This document shows positions 32,266 to 45,533 of a DNA stretch of 64,000 nucleotides, piece by piece. Numbering within the stretch: the first letter of the stretch is position 1; every line of letters starts with the position of its first letter. Under the pieces are notes generated by a model, which had not been told where the DNA came from, ran no database searches, and worked only from the letters and a program-made list of their open reading frames with translations. The translations under genes and the position numbers were made by a program. Where the stretch lies: positions 37,933-101,932 of the forward strand of contig NZ_VMSG01000015.1 of assembly GCF_007713465.1 (NCBI RefSeq), given 5' to 3'. This DNA comes from Pseudomonas sp. H3(2019) (GTDB lineage Bacteria; Pseudomonadota; Gammaproteobacteria; Pseudomonadales; Pseudomonadaceae).

Positions 32266-32973
32266 TCAGCGGCGATTCGCCCAACGCTGTCGCAACCATT
32301 CAAGGTCTTCAGGCCGGGTAACCTTGAGATTATCCGCACGCCCCTCGATCAAGCGTGGCGCCTGCCCCGCCCACTCCATCGCAGAAGCCTCATCGGTAAC
32401 AGTGACATCAGCTACCAAACTGTCCGCCAACGCCCGATGCAAAGCTCCAAGACGGAACATCTGCGGCGTATACGCCTGCCAGATCAAACTGCGATCAACG
32501 GTTTCAAGAACCCGACCATGCTTGTCCACACGCTTGAGGGTGTCACGCGCAGGCACTGCAAGTAACCCGCCGACAGGATCGTCAGCCAGTTCCGTCAGCA
32601 ACTTGTCGAGATCGTCGCGAGCCAGGTTCGGTCGTGCCGCGTCGTGGACCAACACCCAGTCGTCATCGGCAGCGCCTTGCGTGTGCAAATGCAGCAATGC
32701 GTTCAGCACCGAACCCGAGCGCTCTTCACCACCGTCCACCCGTTGAATACGCGGGTCGGTGGCACACGCCAGGGTCGGCCAATAAGGATCATCAACTGCC
32801 AGACTGACCACCAGGCCTTTCAAGGCTGGATGATCGAGGAAACAGCCAAGGCTGTGTTCGAGAATAGTGCGCCCGCCCAGTTGCAGATATTGCTTGGGAC
32901 GGTCCGCGGCCATACGGGCACCGACGCCCGCGGCAGGAATCACGGCCCAGAAGGCCGGTAACGTATTCATCAT
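32266..32973 (-). CDS. ispD: 2-C-methyl-D-erythritol 4-phosphate cytidylyltransferase
   Basis: The product is 235 residues, starting MMNTLPAFWAVIPAAGVGAR. The nucleotide-binding PAAGVGARMAADRPKQYLQL and VHDAARPNL are conserved. It makes CDP-methylerythritol in the MEP pathway. It overlaps ftsB by four bases, the standard ftsB-ispD pair. Confidence 0.98.
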   Translation of the reverse strand: MMNTLPAFWAVIPAAGVGARMAADRPKQYLQLGGRTILEHSLGCFLDHPALKGLVVSLAVDDPYWPTLACATDPRIQRVDGGEERSGSVLNALLHLHTQGAADDDWVLVHDAARPNLARDDLDKLLTELADDPVGGLLAVPARDTLKRVDKHGRVLETVDRSLIWQAYTPQMFRLGALHRALADSLVADVTVTDEASAMEWAGQAPRLIEGRADNLKVTRPEDLEWLRQRWANRR

Positions 32974-33248
32974 TGAGCCAACTGGTAAAGGGTTTCACCG
33001 TCCTTGACCATGCCCAACTCATGGCGAGCCCGCTCTTCAACGGTCTCCATGCCTTTTTTCAACTCACTGACCTCGGCGTCCATCACCCGATTGCGCTCCA
33101 GCAACGACTCGTTCTCAGCATGCTGATCGGCAATTTGCTGAGTCAACTCGGCCACTTGCGCCAGACTGCCATTACCTACCCATAGGCGATATTGCAGACC
33201 AGCCAGCAGCAAGAGCAAGACAAGAAACAACCAGTAAGGACTGCGCAT
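32970..33248 (-). CDS. ftsB: Cell division protein FtsB
   Basis: The product is 92 residues. The membrane segment is YWLFLVLLLLLAGLQYRLWV, followed by a periplasmic coiled coil (LTQQIADQHAENESLLERNR) and the conserved EERARHELGMVKDGE. It forms the FtsQBL complex that switches on septal peptidoglycan synthesis. It lies downstream of eno, as usual. Confidence 0.97.
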   Translation of the reverse strand: MRSPYWLFLVLLLLLAGLQYRLWVGNGSLAQVAELTQQIADQHAENESLLERNRVMDAEVSELKKGMETVEERARHELGMVKDGETLYQLAQ

Positions 33249-33417
33249 CGAATATCAGGTATCCAGTGAAAAAAGACAGCCATGCCAACTTTGAAGCTTC
33301 TGACAGCACGAAGCCTGGAAGAACCAGGCTCGTACTTATAAGGCATCAGATTAGTGGCAAAAACGTCGCTGTAGCGATTTTCCCGACACAATCCGGTGTC
33401 TTTTTACCAGCCCAAGC

Positions 33418-34707
33418 TTAGCCGCGGAACTCGCTGCGACCGTTGTACTTGGCTTTGCCACCCAATTGCTCTTCGATACGCAGCAGTTGGTTGTACTTGG
33501 AAACGCGGTCGGAACGGCACAGCGAACCGGTTTTGATCTGGCCAGCCGAAGTGCCCACAGCCAGGTCGGCAATGGTCGAATCTTCGGTTTCGCCGGAGCG
33601 GTGCGAGATCACGGCAGTGTAACCAGCGGCCTTGGCCATCTGGATCGCTTCCAGGGTTTCGGTCAGGGTGCCGATCTGGTTGAACTTGATCAGGATCGAG
33701 TTGGCGATCTTCTTGTCGATCCCTTCTTTCAGGATCTTGGTGTTGGTCACGAACAGGTCGTCGCCCACCAGCTGGGTTTTTTCGCCGATTTTGTCAGTGA
33801 GGATTTTCCAGCCAGCCCAGTCGGACTCGTCCAGGCCATCTTCAATGGAGATGATCGGGTAACGTTCGGTCAGGCCTTTGAGGTAGTCGGCAAAACCTTC
33901 GGCGGTGAACACCTGGCCTTCACCGGACAGGTTGTACTTGCCATCTTCGTAGAATTCGCTGGCCGCGCAGTCCAGAGCCAGGGTCACATCGGTGCCCAGT
34001 TTGTAGCCAGCGTTGGCCACGGCTTCAGAGATCACTTTCAGTGCATCTTCGTTGGACGCCAGGTTCGGTGCGAAACCACCTTCGTCACCCACCGCAGTGC
34101 TCAGGCCACGAGCCTTCAGCACAGCTTTGAGGTGATGGAAAATCTCGGTGCCCATGCGCAGGCCTTCCGAGAAGGTCTTGGCGCCCACTGGCTGAACCAT
34201 GAATTCCTGGATGTCGACGTTGTTATCGGCGTGCTCGCCACCGTTGATGATGTTCATCATCGGAACCGGCATCGAGTAAACACCCGGAGTACCGTTCAGG
34301 TTGGCGATGTGTGCGTACAGCGGCAGGTCCTGGTCGTGGGCAGCAGCCTTGGCAGCCGCCAGGGACACGGCGAGGATTGCGTTGGCGCCCAGGCTGCCTT
34401 TGTTCTCGGTACCGTCCAGCTCGATCATGATGCGGTCGAGGGCTTTCTGGTCAACCGGGTCTTTACCCAGCAGCGCGGTGCGAATCGGGCCATTGATGTT
34501 GGCTACAGCTTTCAGTACACCCTTGCCCAGGTAACGGCTCTTGTCGCCATCACGCAGCTCGAGCGCTTCGCGCGAACCGGTGGAAGCACCGGACGGCGCG
34601 CAAGCGCTGCCGATGATGCCGTTATCGAGAAGCACGTCCGCTTCGACGGTGGGATTGCCACGGGAGTCGAGAACTTCACGACCTTTGATGTCGACGATTT
34701 TTGCCAT
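33418..34707 (-). CDS. eno: Enolase
   Basis: The product is 429 residues, starting MAKIVDIKGREVLDSRGNPT. It has the signature SHRSGETEDSTIADLAVG, and GDDLFVTNTKILKEGI near the metal site. It converts 2-phosphoglycerate to phosphoenolpyruvate and is also a degradosome partner in many bacteria. The ATG at 34705-34707 gives the family length; GGAG lies eleven bases upstream. Confidence 0.98.
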   Translation of the reverse strand: MAKIVDIKGREVLDSRGNPTVEADVLLDNGIIGSACAPSGASTGSREALELRDGDKSRYLGKGVLKAVANINGPIRTALLGKDPVDQKALDRIMIELDGTENKGSLGANAILAVSLAAAKAAAHDQDLPLYAHIANLNGTPGVYSMPVPMMNIINGGEHADNNVDIQEFMVQPVGAKTFSEGLRMGTEIFHHLKAVLKARGLSTAVGDEGGFAPNLASNEDALKVISEAVANAGYKLGTDVTLALDCAASEFYEDGKYNLSGEGQVFTAEGFADYLKGLTERYPIISIEDGLDESDWAGWKILTDKIGEKTQLVGDDLFVTNTKILKEGIDKKIANSILIKFNQIGTLTETLEAIQMAKAAGYTAVISHRSGETEDSTIADLAVGTSAGQIKTGSLCRSDRVSKYNQLLRIEEQLGGKAKYNGRSEFRG

Positions 34708-34863
34708 TGTTGTAAACACTCCAAAGTTGACGAAAACGACGCAGCTGTAGGAAATTTTTTACCGTCGGCAAGTGATAAGCAGCGGGCAGACTTGCGGACG
34801 ATAAGGCTCAAGCCCGAGGGCCTGAGCGTTATATCGTGCGGTACTTTACCGGAGAATTGAGGG

Positions 34864-35709
34864 TTACGCGGTTTCTACCGTCGGAAAACTCTTCACCAGT
34901 TCATCCAGAGCCTTGAGCTGAGCCAGGAATGGTTCCAGCTTGTCCAGACGCAAGGCGCAAGGGCCGTCGCATTTGGCGTTGTCCGGATCCGGATGCGCTT
35001 CCAGGAACAGGCCGGCCAGCGACTGGCTCATGCCAGCCTTGGCCAGGTCGGTGACCTGGGCGCGGCGTCCGCCGGCAGAATCCGCGCGACCACCGGGCAT
35101 TTGCAGCGCGTGGGTCACGTCGAAGAACACCGGGTATTCGAACTGTTTCATGATGCCGAAGCCGAGCATGTCCACGACCAGGTTGTTGTAGCCGAAGCTC
35201 GAACCACGCTCACAGAGGATCAACTGATCGTTACCGGCCTCTTCGCATTTACTCAGGATGTGTTTCATTTCCTGAGGGGCGAGGAACTGGGCTTTCTTGA
35301 TGTTGATCACCGCGCCGGTCTTGGCCATCGCGACGACCAGATCGGTCTGGCGCGACAGGAAGGCCGGCAACTGGATGATGTCGCAGACTTCAGCGACCAC
35401 CGCAGCCTGCTCAGGCTCGTGGACATCGGTGATGATCGGCACGCCGAAGGCTTGCTTGATGTCCTGGAAAATCCGCATGCCTTCCTCGAGGCCGGGGCCC
35501 CGATAGGAAGTTACCGACGAGCGGTTGGCCTTGTCGAAGCTGGCCTTGAACACGTAAGGGATACCGAGTTTCTCGGTGACCTTTACGTACTCTTCACAGA
35601 CCTGCATCGCCATGTCACGGCTTTCCAGCACGTTCATGCCACCGAACAACACCATCGGTTTGTCGTTGGCGATTTCGATGTTGCCTACGCGGATGATCTT
35701 TTGAGCCAT
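34864..35709 (-). CDS. kdsA: 3-deoxy-8-phosphooctulonate (KDO-8-P) synthase
   Basis: The product is 281 residues, starting MAQKIIRVGNIEIANDKPMV, with SFDKANRSSVTSYRGPGLEE and the SLAGLFLEAHPDPDNAKCDG signature. It joins arabinose-5-phosphate and phosphoenolpyruvate for the lipopolysaccharide core. AAGG lies before the ATG at 35707-35709, six bases beyond the pyrG stop, so the two are co-transcribed. Confidence 0.98.
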   Translation of the reverse strand: MAQKIIRVGNIEIANDKPMVLFGGMNVLESRDMAMQVCEEYVKVTEKLGIPYVFKASFDKANRSSVTSYRGPGLEEGMRIFQDIKQAFGVPIITDVHEPEQAAVVAEVCDIIQLPAFLSRQTDLVVAMAKTGAVINIKKAQFLAPQEMKHILSKCEEAGNDQLILCERGSSFGYNNLVVDMLGFGIMKQFEYPVFFDVTHALQMPGGRADSAGGRRAQVTDLAKAGMSQSLAGLFLEAHPDPDNAKCDGPCALRLDKLEPFLAQLKALDELVKSFPTVETA

Positions 35710-35714
35710 CAGGT

Positions 35715-37346
35715 TCAAGCCTTCTTCTGGTGTTGAGCCAAAGCTGCTTTGACGAAACCGCTGAACAACGGGTGACCGTCGCGTGGAGTCGAGGTGAATT
35801 CCGGGTGGAACTGGCAAGCAACGAACCATGGGTGGTTCGGCGCTTCAACCACTTCAACCAGCGCACCGTCACCGGAACGACCGGAAATTTTCAGACCGGC
35901 TTCGATCAGTTGTGGCAGCAGTTTGTTGTTCACTTCGTAGCGATGACGATGACGCTCGACGATCACGTCCTTGGCGTAGCAATCGTGGACCAGGGAGCCA
36001 GCTTCCAGCAGGCAATCCTGAGCCCCCAGACGCATGGTGCCGCCAAGATCGGACGATTCGGAACGGGTTTCAACGGCGCCGGTGGCATCTTCCCACTCGG
36101 TGATCAGACCCACGACCGGGTGACCGCTGGTGCGATCGAATTCGGTGGAGTTGGCGTCTTTCCAGCCCAGCACGTTACGGGCGAACTCGATCACCGCGAC
36201 TTGCATGCCCAGGCAGATACCCAGGTACGGAACCTTGTTTTCGCGAGCGTATTGAACGGCGGTGATCTTGCCTTCCACGCCACGCAGACCGAAGCCGCCT
36301 GGTACCAGAATCGCGTCAACGCCTTCCAGCAGCGCGGTGCCCTGGTTCTCGATGTCTTCGGAATCGATGTAACGCAGGTTGACCTTGGTACGGTTGCTGA
36401 TGCCGGCATGACTCATCGCTTCGATCAGCGACTTGTAGGCGTCCAGCAGTTCCATGTACTTGCCGACCATGGCGATGGTGACTTCGTGCTCCGGGTTGAG
36501 CTTGGCATCGACCACAGCTTCCCACTCGGACAGATCGGCGCCGCCGCATTGCAGACCGAAACGCTCGACGACGAAATCATCCAGGCCCTGGGAATGCAGG
36601 ATGCCCGGGATCTTGTAGATGGTGTCGGCGTCTTCCAGCGCGATGACCGCACGCTCTTCAACGTTGGTGAACTGCGCGATCTTGCGACGCGAAGAGATAT
36701 CGATCGGGTGGTCGGAACGGCACACCAGCACGTCTGGTTGCAGGCCGATGGAACGCAGTTCCTTGACCGAGTGCTGAGTTGGCTTGGTTTTGGTTTCGCC
36801 GGCAGTGGCGATGTACGGCACCAGTGTCAGGTGCATCAGCATCGCGCGCTTGGCGCCGACTTCGAAACGCAATTGACGGATGGCTTCGAGGAACGGCTGG
36901 GATTCGATGTCACCTACGGTGCCACCGATCTCGACCATGGCCACGTCGGCATCGCCAGCCCCCTTGATGATGCGGCGCTTGATTTCGTCGGTGATGTGCG
37001 GAATCACCTGGATGGTTGCGCCCAGGTAATCACCACGGCGCTCTTTGCGCAGGACGTGCTCGTAGACACGGCCGGTGGTGAAGTTGTTGTTCTGGGTCAT
37101 GGTCGTGCGGATGAACCGCTCGTAGTGGCCCAGGTCCAGGTCGGTCTCGGCGCCGTCGTGAGTGACGAACACTTCACCGTGCTGGAACGGGCTCATGGTG
37201 CCCGGGTCAACGTTGATGTACGGGTCCAGCTTGAGCATGGTGACCTTAAGTCCCCGCGCCTCCAGGATGGCCGCCAATGAAGCCGATGCAATGCCTTTCC
37301 CCAATGAAGAAACAACACCGCCCGTGACGAATATGTAGCGCGTCAT
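35715..37346 (-). CDS. pyrG: CTP synthase
   Basis: The product is 543 residues, starting MTRYIFVTGGVVSSLGKGIA. The N-terminal synthetase carries the P-loop-like GGVVSSLGKG. The C-terminal glutamine amidotransferase has the nucleophile Cys378 in YLGICLGMQ and the FHPEFTSTP His-Glu. It makes CTP from UTP. It heads the pyrG-kdsA unit. The 274-bp gap upstream (37347-37620) shows no gene and should hold the promoter. Confidence 0.98.
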   Translation of the reverse strand: MTRYIFVTGGVVSSLGKGIASASLAAILEARGLKVTMLKLDPYINVDPGTMSPFQHGEVFVTHDGAETDLDLGHYERFIRTTMTQNNNFTTGRVYEHVLRKERRGDYLGATIQVIPHITDEIKRRIIKGAGDADVAMVEIGGTVGDIESQPFLEAIRQLRFEVGAKRAMLMHLTLVPYIATAGETKTKPTQHSVKELRSIGLQPDVLVCRSDHPIDISSRRKIAQFTNVEERAVIALEDADTIYKIPGILHSQGLDDFVVERFGLQCGGADLSEWEAVVDAKLNPEHEVTIAMVGKYMELLDAYKSLIEAMSHAGISNRTKVNLRYIDSEDIENQGTALLEGVDAILVPGGFGLRGVEGKITAVQYARENKVPYLGICLGMQVAVIEFARNVLGWKDANSTEFDRTSGHPVVGLITEWEDATGAVETRSESSDLGGTMRLGAQDCLLEAGSLVHDCYAKDVIVERHRHRYEVNNKLLPQLIEAGLKISGRSGDGALVEVVEAPNHPWFVACQFHPEFTSTPRDGHPLFSGFVKAALAQHQKKA

Positions 37347-37620
37347 GAAAAACCCTAGAAGTCTGCGTTAAAGCGGTCCGAGCCGCCGGGGAAAGCGAAG
37401 GAAGGCCGAAGCCCCCGATCACCTGCATTAATTACAGTGCATCTTTCAAAAAAACCGCCGCGTTGGGACAGACCGGAAGAAGAATCACCGGTACGTTGCT
37501 CGCTACACATTTTTTGGAATCGCCCAGCAAAGACTGCTTGGTAATCGGCAACTCCTGCAATTCAGTTGAATCCACAGAAGTTGTATCAAGAAGGGAGCGT
37601 AGTCTACCGGAAAGCCCCTT

Positions 37621-38934
37621 TCAGCTCAAACCTTGATCGTTGATCGCTGGCTGCCACCGCAAAAGGCCGTTTCCCCCCGAGCTACCGTCGAGCCCGCGCA
37701 GGTTTGCCACAGCGAGCAATTGTTCATTGCAGTAGAGCAGCGGCAATCTGCCACGGGCGAACAGCGGCAGGCCGCTTTCATTGAGCAAACGCTTGAGATC
37801 CCGATGCCCCCGCCCCGGCAACTGCATGATTTCACCGCCCTGCCGGTAGCGCACGCTTAATACGCCGGCAGGAACGGCCCCACTGAAGGTCAACCGTCCG
37901 TTATTCGGCAGCAGCAGTACCGCCGACAGATCAGGCCACAGCGGAGCGGGCTCGGGGAGGCTCAGCCAATGGCCGGACAACCACCAGATTCGTCCGTTCG
38001 CACGATGCAATTCACCGTCTGCCAGGCGCCAGATCGGCCGCGCATCTGTCGCTGCATCGCGCAAATTTTCCCAACCCGACCAATGGTCACTGTCCGGCAT
38101 CCGCGTCAACGGCGCCAGCCAGTGGCTGAGGGCATTGCGCTGGCGAGCGGCGGAAAGCTTTTCAAGCGCAGCCATTTCCAGAGACGGCACACCCAGCCAA
38201 TCGAATTCGCTGACAGTTGCGGCGGGCGCCAGATCTATCTCGGCCAAATCATCGAGCAGACCCTGCGCTTCACTCAAATGCGCAGCACTGCGGGCAATGG
38301 TGGTCACAGCCTGCGGCCAACGCTGAGTCAGCGCTGGAAAAATCTGCTGGCGAAGGTAATTGCGAGAAAACTGTTGATCGGCGTTCGACGGATCTTCGAT
38401 CCAGCTCAACTGATGGTCGACGACATAGGCTTCGAGTTCAGCCCGCGACACATCCAGCAACGGCCGCAGCAAAAAACCATGCCCCAATGGACGCTGCGAC
38501 GGGATCGCCGACAAGCCTCTCACCCCTGCCCCGCGTAGTAGGCGGAACAAAAGAGTTTCTGCCTGATCGTTCCGGTGCTGCGCCGTCAGTAGCAGCTCAT
38601 TGGTTTGGGTCGCCTCGACAAAGGCGCCGTACCGCGCCTCACGCGCCGCACGTTCCAGGCTCGCCCCAGGCTGGACCTGAACCTGAATAACCTCCAACGG
38701 CACACCCAGTGCATCACACACCCGCTGACAATGCTCCGGCCACGCATCAGCCGCAGCCTGGAGGCCGTGATGGATGTGAATGGCTTTGAGTTCTGGCAGG
38801 GAATGTTTTTTTGCGAGTTGCGCAAGAAGGTGCAGCAGAACAGTGGAGTCGAGACCACCGGAGAAAGCGACACGCCAGGTCGGCGCGGTGCGCCAGGGAA
38901 CCAGGCGTTTGAGAACTGCAGCTGAAAGACTCAT
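37621..38934 (-). CDS. tilS: tRNA(Ile)-lysidine synthase
   Basis: The product is 437 residues, starting MSLSAAVLKRLVPWRTAPTW. The PP-loop is SGGLDSTVLLHLL. The C-terminal TilS domain contains GGEIMQLPGRGHRDLKRLLN. It modifies C34 of the tRNA that reads AUA codons. I chose the ATG at 38932-38934, nearest the GGGG; the ATG at 38946 is possible. The gene follows accA, with a REP pair between them. Confidence 0.96.
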   Translation of the reverse strand: MSLSAAVLKRLVPWRTAPTWRVAFSGGLDSTVLLHLLAQLAKKHSLPELKAIHIHHGLQAAADAWPEHCQRVCDALGVPLEVIQVQVQPGASLERAAREARYGAFVEATQTNELLLTAQHRNDQAETLLFRLLRGAGVRGLSAIPSQRPLGHGFLLRPLLDVSRAELEAYVVDHQLSWIEDPSNADQQFSRNYLRQQIFPALTQRWPQAVTTIARSAAHLSEAQGLLDDLAEIDLAPAATVSEFDWLGVPSLEMAALEKLSAARQRNALSHWLAPLTRMPDSDHWSGWENLRDAATDARPIWRLADGELHRANGRIWWLSGHWLSLPEPAPLWPDLSAVLLLPNNGRLTFSGAVPAGVLSVRYRQGGEIMQLPGRGHRDLKRLLNESGLPLFARGRLPLLYCNEQLLAVANLRGLDGSSGGNGLLRWQPAINDQGLS

Positions 38935-38950
38935 GAACATCCCCAAACCT

Positions 38951-39039
38951 GTAGGAGCAAAGCTTGCTCGCGATGAACGATAACGCGATCGGCCTGATAG
39001 ACCGAGGCGCTTGCATCGCGGGCAAGCCTTGCTCCTACA
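38951..39039. repeat. REP pair (REPIN-like) between tilS and accA
   Basis: gtaggagcaaagcttgctcg at the left and its near-inverse gggcaagccttgctcctac at the right enclose about 50 bases. Together they form a long stem in the accA-tilS gap, typical of fluorescens-group REPINs. Confidence 0.9.
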
Positions 39040-39060
39040 AGGAGAAGGAGCTGTGCTCGA

Positions 39061-40008
39061 TCAGAGACCGTAGCTCATCAGACGCTCGTAACGGCGGGCC
39101 AGCAGCGCGTCGTTGTCGAACTTCTTCAGCATCGCCAGTTGCGAGCTCAGCTCGGCACGGATCGAGGCAGCAGCAGCGGCCGGATCACGGTGCGCGCCAC
39201 CCAGTGGCTCACTGATCACTTTATCAACGATACCCAGGCCTTTCAGGCGCTCGGCGGTGATGCCCATCGCTTCAGCGGCATCCGGTGCCTTCTCGGCGGT
39301 TTTCCACAGAATCGAAGCGCAACCTTCCGGCGAGATCACCGCATAGGTCGAGTACTGCAGCATGTTCAACTGGTCGCAAACGCCGATCGCCAGTGCACCG
39401 CCGGAACCACCCTCACCGATCACGGTGGCGATGATTGGGGTTTTCAGGCGGGCCATGACACGCAGGTTCCAGGCAATCGCTTCGCTCTGGTTGCGCTCTT
39501 CAGCGTCGATGCCAGGGTATGCACCCGGGGTGTCGATGAAGGTCAGGATCGGCATTTTGAAACGCTCGGCCATTTCCATCAGACGGCAGGCCTTGCGGTA
39601 GCCCTCAGGACGCGGCATACCAAAGTTGCGGCGAACCTTCTCGCGCACTTCACGGCCTTTCTGGTGACCGATGATCATCACCGGCTGGTCGTCCAGACGG
39701 GCAACACCGCCGACAATCGCAGCGTCGTCGGAGAAGTGACGGTCACCGTGCAATTCATCGAACTCGGTGAAGATGTGTTCGATGTAGTCCAGGGTGTACG
39801 GGCGACGAGGGTGACGCGCCAGACGCGCGATCTGCCAGCTGGTCAACTTGCCGAAGATGTCTTCGGTGAGCGTGCTGCTCTTGTCTTGCAGGCGGGAGAT
39901 TTCATCGCCGATATTCAGCGAATTGTCATTACCGACCAAGCGCAACTCTTCGATCTTGGCTTGCAGGTCGGCGATCGGCTGTTCGAAATCAAGAAAATTC
40001 GGGTTCAT
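39061..40008 (-). CDS. accA: Acetyl-CoA carboxylase carboxyltransferase subunit alpha
   Basis: The product is 315 residues, starting MNPNFLDFEQPIADLQAKIE, the usual length. It contains FIDTPGAYPGIDAEERNQSE and GEGGSGGALAIGVCD. With AccD it moves the carboxyl group from biotin to acetyl-CoA for fatty acid synthesis. It follows dnaE, as in other Pseudomonas. Confidence 0.98.
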   Translation of the reverse strand: MNPNFLDFEQPIADLQAKIEELRLVGNDNSLNIGDEISRLQDKSSTLTEDIFGKLTSWQIARLARHPRRPYTLDYIEHIFTEFDELHGDRHFSDDAAIVGGVARLDDQPVMIIGHQKGREVREKVRRNFGMPRPEGYRKACRLMEMAERFKMPILTFIDTPGAYPGIDAEERNQSEAIAWNLRVMARLKTPIIATVIGEGGSGGALAIGVCDQLNMLQYSTYAVISPEGCASILWKTAEKAPDAAEAMGITAERLKGLGIVDKVISEPLGGAHRDPAAAAASIRAELSSQLAMLKKFDNDALLARRYERLMSYGL

Positions 40009-40161
40009 AGGCGTCCGTCTTGGGTCGACGTCCAAAGGAGCTTGGGCCGGCCGGTTGTCTATTCGCGCCCTACCTTAAGGGACAGGCGCGTTCAGGTCGA
40101 GATTAAAAATTGGGTCAAGGTCAAGGCCAAGCTTTCAAAGGTAAAGACTGGCATCTGACCG

Positions 40162-43683
<3,522 letters not shown>

Positions 43684-43759
43684 AGTGATCCTGTCTGAAA
43701 ACGTGAAGACAACAAGGCCCGGATTGTACCGGGCCTTGGCAAAAACATCAGCCTTGTGA

Positions 43760-44401
43760 CTAGCTCTCGATCAAACCCTCGCGGGCCTCATAAGCAAGGC
43801 GCACCGGCGCGAACGAACGCCGGTGAATCGGTGTCGGCCCCAGTCGGGCCAAGGCTTCCAGATGAACGGGCGTCGGGTAGCCTTTGTGGCCGCCGATGCC
43901 ATAACCCGGGTAAATCAATTCGAATGCCGCCATTTCGCGATCACGGCTGACTTTCGCCAGAATCGATGCCGCTGCAATGGCCGGGACCTTGCTATCGCCT
44001 TTAACCACCGCTTCAGCCGGCATGGCCAGCTTCGGGCAGCGGTTGCCGTCGATCATCGCCAGTTTCGGCGTGATGTGCAGGCCTTCGACAGCACGCTGCA
44101 TGGCCAGCATGGTGGCGTGCAGAATATTCAGTTCGTCGATTTCTTCGACTTCGGCACGTGCAATGCACCAGCTAAGGGCTTTCTCGCAGATTTCGTCGTA
44201 GAGCTTTTCACGGCGTGCTTCGGTGAGCTTCTTCGAGTCATTGAGCCCGAGGATCGGCCGGTTCGGATCGAGGATCACCGCCGCCGTCACCACGGCACCG
44301 CAGAGCGGGCCACGACCCACCTCATCGACACCGGCAACCAGGTCTTCAGCATCTGCGACGAGGGTAAAATCCAGGCCCATTTGCATCTTTACGTTACTCA
44401 T
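43760..44401 (-). CDS. rnhB: Ribonuclease HII
   Basis: The product is 213 residues, starting MSNVKMQMGLDFTLVADAED. Asp26 and Glu27 in AGVDEVGRGPLCG, and the later Asp of AMIDGNRCP, belong to the DEDD active site. It removes ribonucleotides from DNA. The ATG at 44401 overlaps the lpxB stop (ATGA). It is the last but one gene of the lpx run before dnaE. Confidence 0.97.
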   Translation of the reverse strand: MSNVKMQMGLDFTLVADAEDLVAGVDEVGRGPLCGAVVTAAVILDPNRPILGLNDSKKLTEARREKLYDEICEKALSWCIARAEVEEIDELNILHATMLAMQRAVEGLHITPKLAMIDGNRCPKLAMPAEAVVKGDSKVPAIAAASILAKVSRDREMAAFELIYPGYGIGGHKGYPTPVHLEALARLGPTPIHRRSFAPVRLAYEAREGLIES

Positions 44402-45531
44402 TGAGGTTTGCCGATCAGATTGAGGACGGCATCTGCGGCCTGATTCGAGGCGTCACGACGCAAGGTCCGGTGAATCTGGTCAAAACCGGTGGTTTGCTCT
44501 TCACCGCCATCGATCAACGGCGACAGCGTCAGCGCCAAGGCCTCCGGGGTCGCATCGTCTTGCAGCAACTCGGGCACCAACAGACGCTGAGCCAGCAAAT
44601 TCGGCAAGGAGATGTAAGGGCTTTTCACCATGCGCTTGAGGATCCAGAACGTCAGCGGCGCCAAGCGGTAAGCCACGACCATCGGCCGCTTGTACAACAG
44701 CGCTTCCAGCGTTGCGGTTCCCGAAGCGATCAGCACCGCGTCGCAAGCGGCCAGCGCCTGATGGGAACGGCCATCGAGCAAGGTCACCGGCAAATCGCGG
44801 CCGGCCAACAGCTCTTCGAGCTGCACACGACGCTCGGGGCTGGCGCACGGCATGACGAACCGCACGCCGGGCCGCATGGCCCGCAAACGCTCGGCGGTGT
44901 CGAGGAACAAGGCACCCAGGCGCCCAACCTCCCCACCCCGACTGCCCGGCATCAGCGCAACCAACGGGTCGTCTTCTGGCAATCCCAGTTCGGCGCGCGC
45001 AGCCAAGCGGTCAGCCTCAAGCGGGATCGCATCGGCCAGGGAGTGACCGACAAACCTCACCGGTACACCTTTCTCTTCGTAGAATTTGGCTTCAAACGGG
45101 AACAGCGTGAGCATCAGATCGCAGCCTTCGCGAATCTTCAGCACACGCTTTTGACGCCACGCCCAAACCGATGGGCTGACGTAATGCACGGTCTTGATCC
45201 CGGCCTGACGCAGTTTGAGTTCGATGTTAAGGGTGAAATCCGGGGCGTCGATGCCGATGAAAACATCCGGCTTTTCGACTATGAGGGTCGCGATCAGCTT
45301 TTTGCGGCGAGCCAACAGCTCACGCAAACGGCCAAGCACCTCGACCAGGCCCATGACCGCCAGACGCTCCATCGGGAAGTAAGACGTCAGGCCTTCAGCC
45401 TGCATCAGCGGACCGCCGACACCGATGAACTCAATCGCAGGATGCTGTGCCTTGAGCGCACGCATCAGACCCGCCCCCAGAATATCGCCGGAGGCTTCGC
45501 CCGCCACCAGTGCAATACGCAGATTGGCCAT
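44398..45531 (-). CDS. lpxB: Lipid-A-disaccharide synthase
   Basis: The product is 377 residues, starting MANLRIALVAGEASGDILGA. The GEASGDILGA start, the SPSVWAWRQKRVLKI segment and LMPGSRGGEVGRL are typical of this GT19 enzyme, which joins lipid X and UDP-diacylglucosamine. It sits between lpxA and rnhB with almost no spacing. Confidence 0.98.
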   Translation of the reverse strand: MANLRIALVAGEASGDILGAGLMRALKAQHPAIEFIGVGGPLMQAEGLTSYFPMERLAVMGLVEVLGRLRELLARRKKLIATLIVEKPDVFIGIDAPDFTLNIELKLRQAGIKTVHYVSPSVWAWRQKRVLKIREGCDLMLTLFPFEAKFYEEKGVPVRFVGHSLADAIPLEADRLAARAELGLPEDDPLVALMPGSRGGEVGRLGALFLDTAERLRAMRPGVRFVMPCASPERRVQLEELLAGRDLPVTLLDGRSHQALAACDAVLIASGTATLEALLYKRPMVVAYRLAPLTFWILKRMVKSPYISLPNLLAQRLLVPELLQDDATPEALALTLSPLIDGGEEQTTGFDQIHRTLRRDASNQAADAVLNLIGKPQ

Positions 45532-45533
45532 GA